DNA of 49,893 nt from Desulfovibrionaceae bacterium (GCA_015709315.1 JACCQI010000024.1:1-49893); one strand, 5' to 3'; counted from the first letter of the stretch, positions 1 through 8,332 are shown. Notes: generated by a model not told the origin, from the sequence alone. Numbers and translations are program-made.

Positions 1-801
1 CACGGCCTTGAGCCGCTCCTCGAACTCGCCGCGGTACTTGGCCCCGGCGATGAGTGCGGACATGTCCAGCGAGAACACGGTCTTTTCCTTCAGCCCCTCG
101 GGCACGTCGCCCTTGACGATGCGCTGGGCCAACCCTTCGGCGATGGCCGTCTTGCCCACGCCCGCCTCGCCGATGAGCACCGGGTTGTTCTTGGTGCGCC
201 GCGACAGGATGCGGATGACGCGCCGGATCTCGGAGTCGCGGCCGATGACCGGGTCGAGCTTGCCCGAGCGGGCCTCCTCCACCAGGTCGCGGCCGTACTT
301 CTTCAGCGAATCATAGGTGGCCTCGGGGTTGTCCGAGGTGACGCGCTGCTTGCCGCGCACCTCCTCCAAGACCTTCAGGACCTTGTCCTTGTCCAGAGAG
401 AACTGCTTGTTCACGCGGCCCACGCCCGTGGACGCGGGTTCGTTCATCAGCGCCGTGAACACGTGCTCCACGGACACGAACTCGTCCTTCATGCGCTTGC
501 GCATATCGTCGGCCGCGACCAGCGCCTGCTGCATGCGCGGCGTGATCATGATCTGGTCCGGGCGCGCGCCGGGGCCGGACACACTCGGCATCCTGGCGAT
601 CTCGGCGTCGATGGCTCCCAGGTAGGCGTCGGGCGCGATGTTCAGCTTGCGCAATATCTGGCCCGCCAGCCCCTGTTCCTGCGCCACCAGGGCGTGCATC
701 AGGTGTTCGCAATCTATTTGCTGGTGCCCATGCCGGATGGCCAGGTTCTGGGCCTCGGACACGGCTTCCTGCGTTTTTTTCGTAAAGGTATTCGGATCCA
801 T
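1..801 (-). CDS. clpB: ATP-dependent disaggregase ClpB, N-terminal part (runs off the left edge)
   Basis: The reading frame opens with ATG at 801 behind a strong Shine-Dalgarno (AAGGGGG at 810-816) and continues without a stop to base 1, giving the first 267 residues. They cover the Clp N-domain (about residues 1-145) and the start of the first AAA+ module, with Walker A GEAGVGKT near residue 209 and the following conserved IVEGLAQRI and [10 protein letters not shown] stretches, at the positions expected for ClpB. ClpB is a cytoplasmic hexameric unfoldase that rescues aggregated proteins together with DnaK. It is the last visible gene of the cbpA-cbpM-clpB operon (23 bases after cbpM), which suggests co-expression with J-domain co-chaperones. 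The second AAA+ module lies outside the window. Confidence 0.95.
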   Translation of the reverse strand, partial: MDPNTFTKKTQEAVSEAQNLAIRHGHQQIDCEHLMHALVAQEQGLAGQILRKLNIAPDAYLGAIDAEIARMPSVSGPGARPDQIMITPRMQQALVAADDMRKRMKDEFVSVEHVFTALMNEPASTGVGRVNKQFSLDKDKVLKVLEEVRGKQRVTSDNPEATYDSLKKYGRDLVEEARSGKLDPVIGRDSEIRRVIRILSRRTKNNPVLIGEAGVGKTAIAEGLAQRIVKGDVPEGLKEKTVFSLDMSALIAGAKYRGEFEERLKAV

Positions 802-823
802 AATCGATACCCCCTTGTATATT

Positions 824-1159
824 TTAGATGAGCCTTTTGAGCTCTTCGACTTCCTTTTCCAGCTCCTCCACCCTGTCGAGCAGATCGACGATGATGGACC
901 CGGAATTGAAATTCACGTCCAGGTCATGGACCAGGCGCATGAGCTTGTGGATGCGGTAGACGTCGCGCAGCCGGAACAGGTACTCGTCCGCGCCGGTCCG
1001 CTTGGGGCTGATCCAGCCCAGGTCCACCAGTTCGGCGACCTCGGCGGGCTGGATGGACGTCAACTGGACGAGCTGCGCCCAGGCCACGTATTCGCTGCGC
1101 TCCGGCAGGTTGAGGCCGGGAAGCTGCAAGAACATCTGCTGTAGTTTCTTCGTGGTCAT
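824..1159 (-). CDS. cbpM: Chaperone modulator CbpM (MerR-like helical protein)
   Basis: This 111-residue protein has the size and layout of CbpM: an N-terminal MerR-like helix-turn-helix region (about 15-75, with [12 protein letters not shown] and [15 protein letters not shown]) and a C-terminal coiled coil (about 85-111, heptad-like [16 protein letters not shown]). CbpM binds the J domain of CbpA and modulates its activity; related MerR-type proteins such as HspR are DNA-binding heat-shock repressors, so a regulatory role cannot be excluded. The gene lies 9 bases after cbpA and just before clpB on the same strand, the context typical of CbpM. The coiled coil suggests a dimer. Confidence 0.85.
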   Translation of the reverse strand: MTTKKLQQMFLQLPGLNLPERSEYVAWAQLVQLTSIQPAEVAELVDLGWISPKRTGADEYLFRLRDVYRIHKLMRLVHDLDVNFNSGSIIVDLLDRVEELEKEVEELKRLI

Positions 1160-1168
1160 GTCGCCCCC

Positions 1169-2155
1169 TTAGAACGTCCTGGGCTTGAAGCCGGACGCGT
1201 CGCGCAGCTTTTCCATGAGTTCGCGTTCCTTTTCGGACAGCCGCTCCGGCACGTGGATCATGATGCGCACGTACTGGTCGCCCTTCCTGGCCCCGGACCC
1301 GAGGCCGCGCCCCTTGATCCGAAGCTTCTTGCCCGAGCTGATGCCCGGCGGGATCTTCATCTCCACCGCGCCGTCCAGGGTCGGCACGCGCAGAGTCGCG
1401 CCCAGCGCCGCCTCCCACGGGGCGAGGGGCAGATCGAGGATGACGTCCGCGTCCGCCACCTTGAACATATGGTGGGGCGTGAGCCTGATCTTCAGGTACA
1501 GGTCGCCCTTGGGGCCGCCGTTCACGCCGGGATTGCCCTGGCCCGCCAGACGGATCTTCTGGCCGTCGCGGATGCCCGCGGGCACCGTGACCTCCAAGGT
1601 CTTGGTGGCCATGCGGGGAATGCCCTCGGGACCGGAAACCTGCTCCTGCAGGGTGATGGATTTCCGGCCGCCCCGGTACGCCTCTTCCAGGGTCAGCTCA
1701 TAGGACGCCTCGGCGTCCGAGCCGCGTCGCGGACGGGGCTGATAGCCGCCCTGCTGATAGCCGCCCTGCTGGAAGCCTCCCTGCTGGAAGCCGCCGCGAA
1801 AACCGCCGCCACCGCCGCCGAATATGGTCTCGAAGAAGTCGGAGAACCCGCTGGCGCCGCCGCCTCCGAACCCGGAAAAGCCGCCGAAATCGGCGTTTTC
1901 ATAGCCCGGCGGCGGCTGGAAATTCTGCCCGTGCTCCCAGTTGGAGCCGAACTGGTCGTAGAGTTTGCGTTTCTTCTCGTCCTTGAGGACTTCGTACGCT
2001 TCGTTGATCTCCTTGAACTTCGCCTCGGCTTCCGGGTTGTTGGGATTGAGGTCGGGATGGTATTTTCTGGCCAGCTTCTTGAAGGCCTTGCCGATCTCAT
2101 CCTTGGAAGCGGAGCGCGAAACCCCGAGGAGTTTGTAGTAGTCTTTATATTCCAT
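1169..2155 (-). CDS. cbpA: DnaJ-family co-chaperone CbpA
   Basis: The product has a J domain (about 4-70, with the DnaK-activating HPD triad at 33-35), a Gly/Phe/Gln-rich linker, and two C-terminal beta-sandwich substrate-binding domains ending in a dimerisation segment. There is no CxxCxGxG zinc-finger domain, which makes it CbpA-type rather than DnaJ. The linker contains four near-perfect copies of a QGG(F/Y)Q unit after a poly-Gly run. The ATG at 2155 is preferred over a longer frame because GAAGGAC sits 10 bases upstream and the J domain begins at once. It probably heads a cbpA-cbpM-clpB heat-shock operon from the promoter at 2206-2233. About 328 residues, usual for the family. Confidence 0.92.
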   Translation of the reverse strand: MEYKDYYKLLGVSRSASKDEIGKAFKKLARKYHPDLNPNNPEAEAKFKEINEAYEVLKDEKKRKLYDQFGSNWEHGQNFQPPPGYENADFGGFSGFGGGGASGFSDFFETIFGGGGGGFRGGFQQGGFQQGGYQQGGYQPRPRRGSDAEASYELTLEEAYRGGRKSITLQEQVSGPEGIPRMATKTLEVTVPAGIRDGQKIRLAGQGNPGVNGGPKGDLYLKIRLTPHHMFKVADADVILDLPLAPWEAALGATLRVPTLDGAVEMKIPPGISSGKKLRIKGRGLGSGARKGDQYVRIMIHVPERLSEKERELMEKLRDASGFKPRTF

Positions 2156-2205
2156 TCCAGTCGCTGTCCTTCGCAATTGCAGCAAGGTTATCTCATCGCC
2201 ATCTT

Positions 2206-2233
2206 AAGGTAATCCCCCGCAACCATGTGTCAA
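2206..2233 (-). promoter_or_regulatory. Candidate sigma-70 promoter of the cbpA operon
   Basis: On the minus strand there is a perfect -35 hexamer TTGACA (2233-2228), a 16-base spacer and TACCTT (2211-2206), leaving a leader of about 45 bases before the cbpA start. The -35 is preceded by C (CTTGACA), somewhat like a heat-shock -35 element, but no clear CCCCAT-type -10 follows. No CIRCE element was seen. Confidence 0.45.
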
Positions 2234-2338
2234 GCCCGGCGGGCAAACTCCCGCAAAAGTTTTCCACAGGCTTTTACACAACATTGTCAATGGCGGCATG
2301 AAACAATCGGCGACGCGGATCGCGACCGGAAACAAGAA

Positions 2339-2357
2339 GCCCGGCAACAGGCCGGGC
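2339..2357 (-). terminator. Hairpin terminator after the PHP gene
   Basis: A 7-bp perfect stem (GCCCGGC/GCCGGGC) with a 5-base loop lies 16 bases past the PHP gene stop. On the minus strand it is followed by a T-rich run (TTCTTGTTT), consistent with a modest intrinsic terminator. Confidence 0.55.
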
Positions 2358-2373
2358 ACGGGAGGGAAAGGAA

Positions 2374-2976
2374 TCAGATGGCGGCTTGCCAGGACCGGGC
2401 GGGATGGCACAAGCCGTTGTTCAGGGCGTGTACCAGATCGGCCCGGCAGCGCACGGGAACCGTGAATTCCGTGGGGCGGCGGCCCAGTTCGTCCAGCCGG
2501 TGGGCGTCGGAACCGGCCACCTGGATCATGCGGCGGCGCAGGGCCAGGGACAGGCCCCGCTCGTTTTCCTCGGCGGAATTCCGGCCGTTATCCACCTCCA
2601 CCAGGCGGCACAGGCCGCTGTCGAACACGGCCGGATCGACCGGGCGGGCGTGCCGAAACGGATGGGCGGCCACGGCCGCGCCGCCCAGGTCGCGGACCCG
2701 GCACAGCAACGACTCGCCGTCCAGCCCGCACTGCAGGGACTCCACGTTCCCGAAAACCAGAAAATCGCCCTGCGGCGTGGCATACTCCATGCCCACGGCG
2801 ACAAACAGTCCGTCGGACTGGAAACCTTCCCTGATTTGTGCCAAGACATCCATAGTGTCGTGGTCCGTGAAGCACACGCCGTCCAGCCCCCTGGCACGGG
2901 CATGGGCCAGAATTTCCGAAGCCGTCATGCGGCTGCACGGGGAACAGGTGGAATGAACATGAAGATCCATACGCAT
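2374..2976 (-). CDS. PHP-domain metal-dependent phosphoesterase
   Basis: The protein is essentially one PHP domain (about 200 residues). The metal-binding motifs appear in order: HVHST near the N terminus, FTDHD, GMEY, AAHPFR and GSDAH. PHP proteins of this short type include nucleoside 3',5'-bisphosphate phosphatase and RNase AM (TrpH/YciV-like) and histidinol-phosphatase-like enzymes; substrate is not predictable here. The start is uncertain: an ATG at 2976 and another at 2970 both lie immediately before the first motif, and neither has a Shine-Dalgarno. A longer frame begins at 3030 but adds residues unlike the family. The start region contains an AT-rich palindrome resembling a Fur box. 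It is divergent from the apgM-like gene. Confidence 0.8.
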   Translation of the reverse strand: MRMDLHVHSTCSPCSRMTASEILAHARARGLDGVCFTDHDTMDVLAQIREGFQSDGLFVAVGMEYATPQGDFLVFGNVESLQCGLDGESLLCRVRDLGGAAVAAHPFRHARPVDPAVFDSGLCRLVEVDNGRNSAEENERGLSLALRRRMIQVAGSDAHRLDELGRRPTEFTVPVRCRADLVHALNNGLCHPARSWQAAI

Positions 2977-3021
2977 ATGATAATTATGAACCGCGCCAAA
3001 CAGAAAGGCAACATCATATAG

Positions 3022-3051
3022 TAGATGCATTCAATGCTCGGCATTTATAAT
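3022..3051 (+). promoter_or_regulatory. Candidate promoter of the apgM-like/nadM-like pair
   Basis: A perfect TATAAT -10 (3046-3051) is preceded after 18 bases by a poor -35 (TAGATG, 3022-3027). It would give a leader of about 28 bases before the GTG start at 3086. The region is AT-rich compared with the genes on both sides and is also the divergent upstream region of the PHP gene. Confidence 0.45.
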
Positions 3052-3085
3052 ATCTATACGATAACGGGTTTCCCCGGAGTCCGGC

Positions 3086-4414
3086 GTGCCTGATGCCTGC
3101 CTGCTCATTCTCCTCGACGGCCTGGGGGACCGCGCCCATGCGCGGCTCGGCCATCGCACGCCCCTGCAGGCGGCCGACACGCCGTTTCTCGACCGGCTGG
3201 CCTCCCTGGGGGCCACCGGCCTGTACCACGCCACGCGGTTCGGACAGCCCCTGCCCAGCGAGAACGCGCACTTCGCCATCTTCGGCGGCGCGCCCGGCGA
3301 ATTTCCCGGACGCGGCCCTCTGGAGGCCCTGGGCGCGGGCGTGGACCTCGGCCCGGACGACGTGGCCGTGCTCTCCCATTTCGCCCACGTGAAGGCCGAT
3401 GCGGACGGCCGCCTGTTCCTGGCGCGCGACAAGGTCCGAATGGAACCGGACGAATGCCGCGCCCTGTTCGACGCCATCCCGCCCTTTGAGCGGGACGGCA
3501 TACGGATCACCCTCCACCCGGTGGGCGGTCTGTTCGGTGTGCTGCGCCTGACAGGCCCGGTCAGCCCGCATGTCACGGACACCAATCCCATGGTGGACGG
3601 CAGGCCCATTCCCGCCCTGCTGCCCCTGCGTGAGCATGAGCACGACCCGGCGGCCCAGGGCACGGCCGGGGCGCTGCGGGCGTTCCTGATCGACGCCTAT
3701 CACCGGCTTCGGGAGGCCCCGGTCAACCGTGCGCGGCTGGCCGAAAAACTGGCCCCGGCCACCGGCCTGGTCACCCAGCGGGCCGGACGGCTCACGGATT
3801 GCCCGCCCTTCCGCGAACGGTACGGCCTGCGCGGGTTGTCCATCGCCGGCGGGGCCATGTACGCGGGCCTGGCCCGGTTCACGGGCATGGACTTTCACCG
3901 GGCAACGGACACCGGAGACCCCGGCGGCGACATGGCCGAACGCGTCCGGCTCGCCCTGAAAAAAACGTCCGAATACGATTTCATCCACGTCCACACCAAG
4001 ACCCCGGACCAGGCCGCGCACACCAAGGACCCGGCCGCCAAGGTCCAGGTCATCGAATCCCTGGACCGGGGACTGGCCTCGGCCCTGGAACCGCTCGACC
4101 CCGATGCGTCCCCGCTTCTGGTCGTGACCGCGGACCACTCCACCCCGAGCTGCGGCCCGCTCATCCACTCGGGCGAGCCCGTGCCGCTGATGATCGTGGG
4201 CGACGGCGTGCGCCGCGACCGCGTGGACGCCTTCGACGAGATCAGCGCGGCCGGCGGCTGCCTCGGCTGCATGCGCGGCCGGGAACTGCTGCTGACCATC
4301 CTCAACCATTTGGACAAGGCCCGCCTGGAAGGCATCCGCGACTGCCCGGCCCCCGTGGAATACTGGCCCGGCGACCATCTTCCGTTCACCCTCGACCCGG
4401 ACCCGAAGCCATGA
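3086..4414 (+). CDS. ApgM-like cofactor-independent phosphoglycerate mutase family protein
   Basis: This 442-residue protein belongs to the alkaline phosphatase superfamily branch that includes archaeal-type phosphoglycerate mutase (ApgM). Metal and catalytic motifs are present: LLILLDGLGD at the N terminus, a Ser at about residue 58 in LPSENAHFAIFG (expected phospho-Ser), DFIHVHTKTPDQAAH, and TADHSTP near the C terminus. ApgM interconverts 3- and 2-phosphoglycerate; close relatives act in phosphonate metabolism or have unknown substrates, so glycolysis is not assured. It is somewhat longer than usual (about 400). The start is GTG with GGAG at 3076-3079. Its stop overlaps the start of the next gene (ATGA), so the two are translationally coupled and probably serve one pathway. 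Confidence 0.82.
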   Translation: MPDACLLILLDGLGDRAHARLGHRTPLQAADTPFLDRLASLGATGLYHATRFGQPLPSENAHFAIFGGAPGEFPGRGPLEALGAGVDLGPDDVAVLSHFAHVKADADGRLFLARDKVRMEPDECRALFDAIPPFERDGIRITLHPVGGLFGVLRLTGPVSPHVTDTNPMVDGRPIPALLPLREHEHDPAAQGTAGALRAFLIDAYHRLREAPVNRARLAEKLAPATGLVTQRAGRLTDCPPFRERYGLRGLSIAGGAMYAGLARFTGMDFHRATDTGDPGGDMAERVRLALKKTSEYDFIHVHTKTPDQAAHTKDPAAKVQVIESLDRGLASALEPLDPDASPLLVVTADHSTPSCGPLIHSGEPVPLMIVGDGVRRDRVDAFDEISAAGGCLGCMRGRELLLTILNHLDKARLEGIRDCPAPVEYWPGDHLPFTLDPDPKP

Positions 4415-4968
4415 CAGACATCCATCCCCTCGGTTTCATCCACGGCCGATTCCAGATACTGCACAATGACCACCTGACCTACCTGCTGGCGGGCAAGCGG
4501 TTGTGCAAGCACCTGATCATCGGCGTGACCAACCCGGACGCGGCGTCCACCCGCGACGAGGCGGCCGACCCGGCCCGCTCAAGCCGCGCCAACAACCCGC
4601 TGAGCTACGAAGAACGCGCAACCATGATCCGGGCCGCCCTGGTCGAGGCCGGGGTGGACCCCGAAACCTTCGACATCGTGCCCTTTCCCATCTGCCGCCC
4701 GGAGCTGTACGACCGCCACTGCCCTGCCGAGGCGGTCTATTTCCTGACCATCTACGACGATTGGGGCCGGGAAAAGAAGCGCCGCTTCGAGGCCCACGGC
4801 CTCCGCACCCAGGTCCTGTGGGAACGGCCCTCGTCCGAAAAGGACATCGAAGGCAAAAATGTGCGGGCGGCCATCCGCGACGGCCGGGAATGGCGTCACC
4901 TTGTCCCCCCCTCGGTGGCGAAGCTGGTCGATGAATGGGATCTGGCCGGACGGCTGCGCGAAAAATAG
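4411..4968 (+). CDS. Nicotinamide-nucleotide adenylyltransferase-like nucleotidyltransferase
   Basis: The 185-residue product is a cytidylyltransferase-fold enzyme related to NMN adenylyltransferase (NadM type). It begins with GFIHGRFQILHNDHLTYLL, matching the nucleotide-binding signature GRFQPxHxGH except that the usual Gly of HxGH is Asp (HNDH). The C-terminal ISxTxxR motif is replaced by SEKDIEGKNVRAAI, which keeps the Arg. A typical nadD gene is present elsewhere in the window (31216-31899), so this copy is likely a salvage or specialised nucleotidyltransferase. The ATG overlaps the stop of the apgM-like gene by 4 bases. The gene converges on the rhomboid gene, with only 6 bases between stops. 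Exact substrate is unknown. Confidence 0.75.
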   Translation: MTDIHPLGFIHGRFQILHNDHLTYLLAGKRLCKHLIIGVTNPDAASTRDEAADPARSSRANNPLSYEERATMIRAALVEAGVDPETFDIVPFPICRPELYDRHCPAEAVYFLTIYDDWGREKKRRFEAHGLRTQVLWERPSSEKDIEGKNVRAAIRDGREWRHLVPPSVAKLVDEWDLAGRLREK

Positions 4969-4974
4969 CCGGAA

Positions 4975-5730
4975 TCAGCGACGGTCCGGGCGGTCGTCGG
5001 CCGGGGGTTCCCGGTCGGGATCGTAGTCGCGCGTGTCCGGGTTGTAGCAATACACGCACGCGCCGGGCCTGCGGAAATAGTTGATCAGCACGATGCCCGC
5101 GATGAATCCGCCCACGTGCGCCCACCAGGCCACCCCGTGGGCTGGCTGCATCTGCGAGGAGAGGCCGGACACCAGCTGGATGACGAACCAGACGCCCAGG
5201 AACAGCGAGGACGGGACGCGCACGATCAGCGGATAGATGATGATCGGTATCATGACCAGCACCCGGCCGTGGGGATAGAGCACGATATACGCGCCCATGA
5301 CCCCGGCGATGGCCCCGGACGCGCCCACGATGGGAATGGGCGAGTTCTGCTCGAAGGCCATGTGCAGGGTCACGGCGAGCAGCCCGCAGAGCACATAGAA
5401 GACCACGAACCGGACGTGCCCGGTGACGTCCTCGATGTTGTCGCCGAATATCCACAGCATCCACATGTTCATGATGACGTGCAGCCAGCCGCCGTGCAGG
5501 AACATGTAGGTCAGGAACGGCCAGCCCATGGTCTTGGGATACCCGGCCCAGGCCGCCCAGTCCGGCTGGAAGAAGCGGGCCGGAACCACGCCCAGCAGAT
5601 GATACAGGTAGGCCTGGCTGCGCGGGTCCAACCCCACGGTGTACAGGAACGCCACCGCATTGATGGCGATGATGGCGCTCACCGCATAGGGCTTGTTCAC
5701 GCGGGGCACGTTGTCGCGCAGGGGAATCAC
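4975..5730 (-). CDS. Rhomboid-family intramembrane serine protease
   Basis: A six-helix membrane protein of 251 residues with the rhomboid catalytic dyad: Ser138 in GASGAIAG and His205 in WWAHVGGF. The loop-1 stretch HGGWLHVIMNMWMLWIFG matches the conserved rhomboid L1/TM2 region (HxxxxHxxxN). Rhomboids cleave membrane proteins within the bilayer. A short hydrophilic C-terminal tail carries a CVYC pair of unknown meaning. The start is taken as GTG at 5730 because it overlaps the stop of the upstream RluD-CoaE gene as GTGA, a typical coupling arrangement; a longer frame from 5775 would overlap that gene by 49 bases. Substrate is unknown. Confidence 0.88.
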   Translation of the reverse strand: MIPLRDNVPRVNKPYAVSAIIAINAVAFLYTVGLDPRSQAYLYHLLGVVPARFFQPDWAAWAGYPKTMGWPFLTYMFLHGGWLHVIMNMWMLWIFGDNIEDVTGHVRFVVFYVLCGLLAVTLHMAFEQNSPIPIVGASGAIAGVMGAYIVLYPHGRVLVMIPIIIYPLIVRVPSSLFLGVWFVIQLVSGLSSQMQPAHGVAWWAHVGGFIAGIVLINYFRRPGACVYCYNPDTRDYDPDREPPADDRPDRR

Positions 5731-7403
5731 GGTTCGGTCCCCTCCTTGTCGATGTCGGCGGCCAATTCGGGCCACAGCCCGTCCAGCCGCTCGTCAAACG
5801 CCCGGTTGCGCCCCGCGTGCCGCTGTTCGGCCTCGTCCTTAAGGCGTGCCGCCTCGGCGCGCAACTCGTCCAGGCCCCGGTCGTTGTCGAGGACCAGGTC
5901 GCAGGCTTCGAGCTTACGGTCCTCGGGCCACTGCCAGGAATCGAACACGGCCAGGGTCTCCCTGTCCAGCCCCCGCCTCTCGCGCAGCTCGCCGGTCCGC
6001 TTGCCGTCGGGGCAGGCCACGCCCGCCACCATGTCCACCTGCCCCGTCTCCCGCCAGCCTCCTTCGAGAAGCAGCGGAATCTCGGCATAGGCGGCCGGTT
6101 CGTCGCGGTGGGCCTTGAAGAACTCCTCGCACTCGTGGCGGACCATGGGATGGACCATGTCCATGACGTCACGGCGCACGGACTCGGATTCGCGCATGGC
6201 CGCGAACAGGCCGGGTTTGTCCACCGCGCCGTCGTCCAGGGTGTACCGCCCGCCGAAGCGCCGACGGATCATGGCCGCGCCGTCGCCGTCCGGGCCATAA
6301 AGCCGGGCCACGGACGCGTCGGCGGAAAAACAGGGAAGGCCCATGTCCTTGAGCTGGCCCAGCAGGGCGGACTTGCCGCAGCCGGGCATGCCCACGATGC
6401 CCACGCGCAGGCACTCGCGGGTCAGCCCGGCCAGCAGCCGCCTGAAGTCCTCGGGAGGCGTGAGCCACCGGGACACCCGCTCGCCGCTCACCGGGTGGGT
6501 TACGGAGAGATAAAAGGCGTGGAGCATCTGGCGCGGGGCCAGGGAGGCCAGGGAGTCGGCGCGGCGCGACCACTCGGCGTTCTCGCGCGGCCCGTAGACC
6601 GCGTCGCCCAGAAGCGGGTGGCCGATGTGGGCCATGTGGACGCGGATCTGATGAGTGCGGCCGGTGAAGATGCGGACCATGACCAGGCTGGCCAGCCCGC
6701 GAGGGCCGGTCCAGATCACCTTGTACGCGCTCCGGGCCTCGCGCCCGCCCTTTTCCGGCACGGCCATGCGGGTCTTCTGGGTCGGATGCCGCCCGATGGG
6801 CGCGTCGATGACGCCCTCGCGCGGCTCGGGGCAGCCGTGGACGATGGCCAGGTAGACCTTGCGCGTGCGCCGCTTTGCAAAGTCCGCGGCCAGCTTCAGC
6901 CGGGCCTGCTCGGTGCGGGCCACAACCATGACCCCGGAGGTGTCCTTGTCCAGCCGGTGGACGATGCCCGGCCGCTGCCCGTCCATGCCGGAACGGTCGG
7001 CCGCCATGTCCGGGTACTGGTGCAAAAGGAAATTGACCAAAGTGGGGCCGGGTTCGCCGGGCGCGGGATGGACGGTCACCCCGGCGGGCTTGTCGATGAC
7101 AAGGAGATGGTCGTCCTCGTACAGGGCGGGCAGGTCCCCCGCCACGGGCTGCGGGGCGTCCTCGGCCGCCCCGGTCCCGGCGGCCCCGATGACCAGGGCG
7201 TCGCCCTCGCAAATCCGATGCTTGCCCTTGTCCGCCACCGCGCCGTTCACCGTGGCCAGACCGTCCTCGATCCAGCCCTTCACCCGGCCGCGCGACACGC
7301 CCTCCCCGGCCAGTTCGCCCGCCCAGAATTTGTCCAGGCGCTCGCCGCTGTCCGCCGGTCCGGCGGTCCGTTCCCAAAAAAGATTTTTTTCGTTTTCGCC
7401 CAT
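5727..7403 (-). CDS. Fusion of RluD-type pseudouridine synthase and dephospho-CoA kinase
   Basis: One 558-residue frame encodes two enzymes. Residues about 18-80 are an S4 RNA-binding domain and about 95-320 an RluA/RluD pseudouridine synthase with the catalytic motif HRLDKDTSG (Asp152), IFTGRTHQIRVHMA and GDAVYG. From about residue 332 a dephospho-CoA kinase (CoaE) begins, with P-loop GMPGCGKSA (338-346), followed by FSADASVARLYG, HPMVRHECEEF and IPLLLEGGW, all CoaE landmarks. CoaE performs the last step of CoA synthesis; RluD modifies 23S rRNA. There is no stop or frameshift between the halves. The C-terminal 30 residues are charged. The downstream rhomboid gene is translationally coupled. 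No clear Shine-Dalgarno was seen before the ATG at 7403. Confidence 0.9.
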   Translation of the reverse strand: MGENEKNLFWERTAGPADSGERLDKFWAGELAGEGVSRGRVKGWIEDGLATVNGAVADKGKHRICEGDALVIGAAGTGAAEDAPQPVAGDLPALYEDDHLLVIDKPAGVTVHPAPGEPGPTLVNFLLHQYPDMAADRSGMDGQRPGIVHRLDKDTSGVMVVARTEQARLKLAADFAKRRTRKVYLAIVHGCPEPREGVIDAPIGRHPTQKTRMAVPEKGGREARSAYKVIWTGPRGLASLVMVRIFTGRTHQIRVHMAHIGHPLLGDAVYGPRENAEWSRRADSLASLAPRQMLHAFYLSVTHPVSGERVSRWLTPPEDFRRLLAGLTRECLRVGIVGMPGCGKSALLGQLKDMGLPCFSADASVARLYGPDGDGAAMIRRRFGGRYTLDDGAVDKPGLFAAMRESESVRRDVMDMVHPMVRHECEEFFKAHRDEPAAYAEIPLLLEGGWRETGQVDMVAGVACPDGKRTGELRERRGLDRETLAVFDSWQWPEDRKLEACDLVLDNDRGLDELRAEAARLKDEAEQRHAGRNRAFDERLDGLWPELAADIDKEGTEP

Positions 7404-7446
7404 GTTCCGAGGATATACCGGGAATCATTGGAAAGTAAAATTCAAA

Positions 7447-7511
7447 TTGATTTTATGCATTCCATGATTATGATTTCGGACCTTGACCATGTCTGTTGTT
7501 CGGCATAGAAA
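7447..7511 (+). promoter_or_regulatory. Candidate upp promoter region
   Basis: Two sigma-70-like pairs lie in this AT-rich 170-base gap: TTGATT (7447-7452), 16 bases, TATGAT (7469-7474), and TTGACC (7483-7488), 17 bases, TAGAAA (7506-7511). Either could drive upp. The stretch also serves as upstream region of the divergent RluD-CoaE gene. Confidence 0.45.
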
Positions 7512-7576
7512 AAGAAAATTTTTGCGCAATTGAAACTTTCCCTAGAGAATATCACAAACACCACCAAGGAGGCACA

Positions 7577-8203
7577 ATGGCCTTACACCTGGTCGACCAT
7601 CCGCTCATCCGGCACAAGGTCGGACTGCTCCGCGAGCACGACATTTCCACCAGCCATTTCCGTTTGCTGGCCAACGAAATCACCCGGCTTCTGACGTACG
7701 AGGCCACCAAGGATTTCGAGACCGAGAAAGTAACCATCCAGGGCTGGGCGGGCAAGGTCGAGGTCGAACGAATCAAGGGCAAGAAGGTCACTGTGGTGCC
7801 CATCCTGCGCGCGGGCCTGGGCATGATGGACGGCGTGTTCGACATGATTCCCGGGGCCAAGGCGTCCGTCGTCGGCTTCTACCGCGACGAGGAAACCCTC
7901 AAGCCCGTCCAGTATTACGTCAAGCTGGCCAACAAGATCGACGAGCGCATCGCGCTGATCCTCGATCCCATGCTGGCCACCGGCGGCACCCTGGACGCCA
8001 CCATCCGGCTGCTCAAGGACGCGGGCTGCAACTCCATCCGCGGCCTGTTTCTGTGCGCCGCCCCCGAGGGTATCGACCGAATTCTGGGGGACCATCCCGA
8101 CGTGGACATCTACACTGCGGCGGTGGACGAGAAACTCAACGACATTGGATACATCATTCCGGGTCTCGGCGACGCGGGAGACAAGATATTCGGCACCAAG
8201 TAG
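7577..8203 (+). CDS. upp: Uracil phosphoribosyltransferase
   Basis: The 208-residue product converts uracil and PRPP to UMP in the cytoplasm (pyrimidine salvage). It has the full Upp profile: [13 protein letters not shown] at the N terminus, [10 protein letters not shown] in the middle, the PRPP-binding loop [10 protein letters not shown], and the C-terminal uracil-site segment [16 protein letters not shown]. The ATG at 7577 is chosen because a strong AAGGAGG (7566-7572) lies just upstream; a longer frame from 7496 adds unrelated residues. It is followed after 7 bases by an intrinsic terminator and then by the uracil permease gene, so uptake and salvage are encoded together. Confidence 0.97.
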   Translation: MALHLVDHPLIRHKVGLLREHDISTSHFRLLANEITRLLTYEATKDFETEKVTIQGWAGKVEVERIKGKKVTVVPILRAGLGMMDGVFDMIPGAKASVVGFYRDEETLKPVQYYVKLANKIDERIALILDPMLATGGTLDATIRLLKDAGCNSIRGLFLCAAPEGIDRILGDHPDVDIYTAAVDEKLNDIGYIIPGLGDAGDKIFGTK

Positions 8204-8210
8204 GTGAAAG

Positions 8211-8237
8211 GACACGCTTCACGGCGTGTCTTTTTTT
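8211..8237 (+). terminator. Intrinsic terminator/attenuator between upp and uraA
   Basis: A 7-bp perfect stem (GACACGC/GCGTGTC) with a 6-base loop is followed by seven T residues, 7 bases after the upp stop. It is a textbook intrinsic terminator. About 95 bases of leader follow before the uraA start, so it could be a partial terminator or attenuator controlling uraA, or uraA may have its own promoter. Confidence 0.85.
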
Positions 8238-8332
8238 GCGGTTTTCGCAATTGGGGGGCAACCATCAACCGAGCCGCGAAGGGAAGCGACCGCTTCGCCG
8301 CGCGTCTCCAACCCGGGAGGAGTTGGTTAATT

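Noticed and set aside
2204-2410. Open frame on the minus strand upstream of cbpA
   Set aside because: It runs through the cbpA promoter and the terminator hairpin of the PHP gene, has no ribosome site and no recognisable protein features.
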